From Zygnema cylindricum (lineage: Eukaryota > Streptophyta > Zygnematophyceae > Zygnematales > Zygnemataceae): DNA of 29,306 nucleotides. Each line of letters begins with the position of its first letter. The stretch's first letter is position 1. Below the pieces are notes generated by a model. It saw nothing but the letters and a program-made list of their open reading frames with translations. It was not told where the DNA came from and did not search any database. Where the stretch lies: NCBI GenBank assembly GCA_037447655.1, contig JBBHKE010000305.1, forward strand, positions 38,368 to 67,673. The letters run 5' to 3'. The position numbers and the translations under genes were made by a program. This document shows positions 28,850 to 29,306 of the stretch, piece after piece.

Positions 28850-29306
28850 GAATGATTTTTATTGTTATTAATATTATTATTTATTTTTTTATTATTGCCA
28901 CTATATCATTATATGCTTTAGGTATTGATTTTTTTCATTATTAATATTATTTATATATAGGTTAGTTAATTATATTATTTTTATTATTCTTGTTTTTCTT
29001 ATTATTATTAATTGTTTTTCATTACTTTTTTTATTATACGTTAAGTTTATTATTCTTGATTACCATTATCAACAATTATAATTATTTTTAATTCTATTAT
29101 GAATAATTCTTCATTAAATTTTAATCACTGTTAATTACTACTACAATTATTATTATTCTATATTAGTAATACGACTATTATAATCAATTTGGTTATTATT
29201 TTCATTATCAATTACTGTTATTATCATTAACTAAAATTGACTCTAAATATTATTGTTATTCACTAACATATCTATAAAGCATAACACATTATTATCATTT
29301 TTAACT
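28850..29306. repeat. Degenerate TTA/ATT-rich low-complexity DNA
   Basis: Long run of variants of ttattattaat with almost no G or C. Nothing else recognisable. Confidence 0.9.

Overview
The window reads as AT-rich nuclear DNA of an intron-rich eukaryote, most likely from the green plant lineage (a streptophyte alga or early land plant). This is inference from four signs. Leucine-rich repeats (LRRs) of the plant 24-residue type sit one per 72-nt exon in constant phase. There is an LRRNT_2-type N-terminal cap, LysM modules of the plant/algal Cys-containing type, and a Ser/Pro-rich linker like those of algal and plant cell-wall glycoproteins. I cannot name the species.

Layout. From 1 to about 9.98 kb I find no convincing gene. 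This part holds repeats: a 785-bp foldback element (682-1466), short tandem duplications, a tRNA-derived SINE-like unit behind a 65-bp duplication (3641-4080), long purine- or pyrimidine-only tracts (2.37-6.15 kb), a diverged repeat of about 110 bp (5.3-5.66 kb) and a MITE-like element (7334-7558). From 24.3 kb down to 9988 on the minus strand lies one large multi-exon gene. I reconstructed 17 exons with GT...AG borders, and their phases join without a break from the LRR cap to a TAA stop. The encoded order is: Ser/Thr/Pro-rich N-terminal segment, LRR cap, five 24-residue LRRs plus a sixth partial one, a Cys-rich EGF-like cap, a complete papain-type (C1) cysteine peptidase with Gln, Cys, His and Asn all present, two EGF-like modules, and four LysM or LysM-like modules. 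Upstream (26331-27535) on the same strand is a second LRR plus EGF-cap module, either the 3' end of a paralogous neighbour or a 5' extension of the same gene. From 27.7 to 29.3 kb the sequence is AT-rich repeat DNA with a four-copy 39-bp tandem array.

How the parts could work together (inference): LRRs as a recognition surface, EGF modules as disulfide-braced spacers and LysM modules as chitin/N-acetylglucosamine-glycan binders. These would place a papain-like protease in the wall or extracellular matrix. The combination LRR-EGF-papain-EGF-LysM in one chain is the most interesting content of the window.
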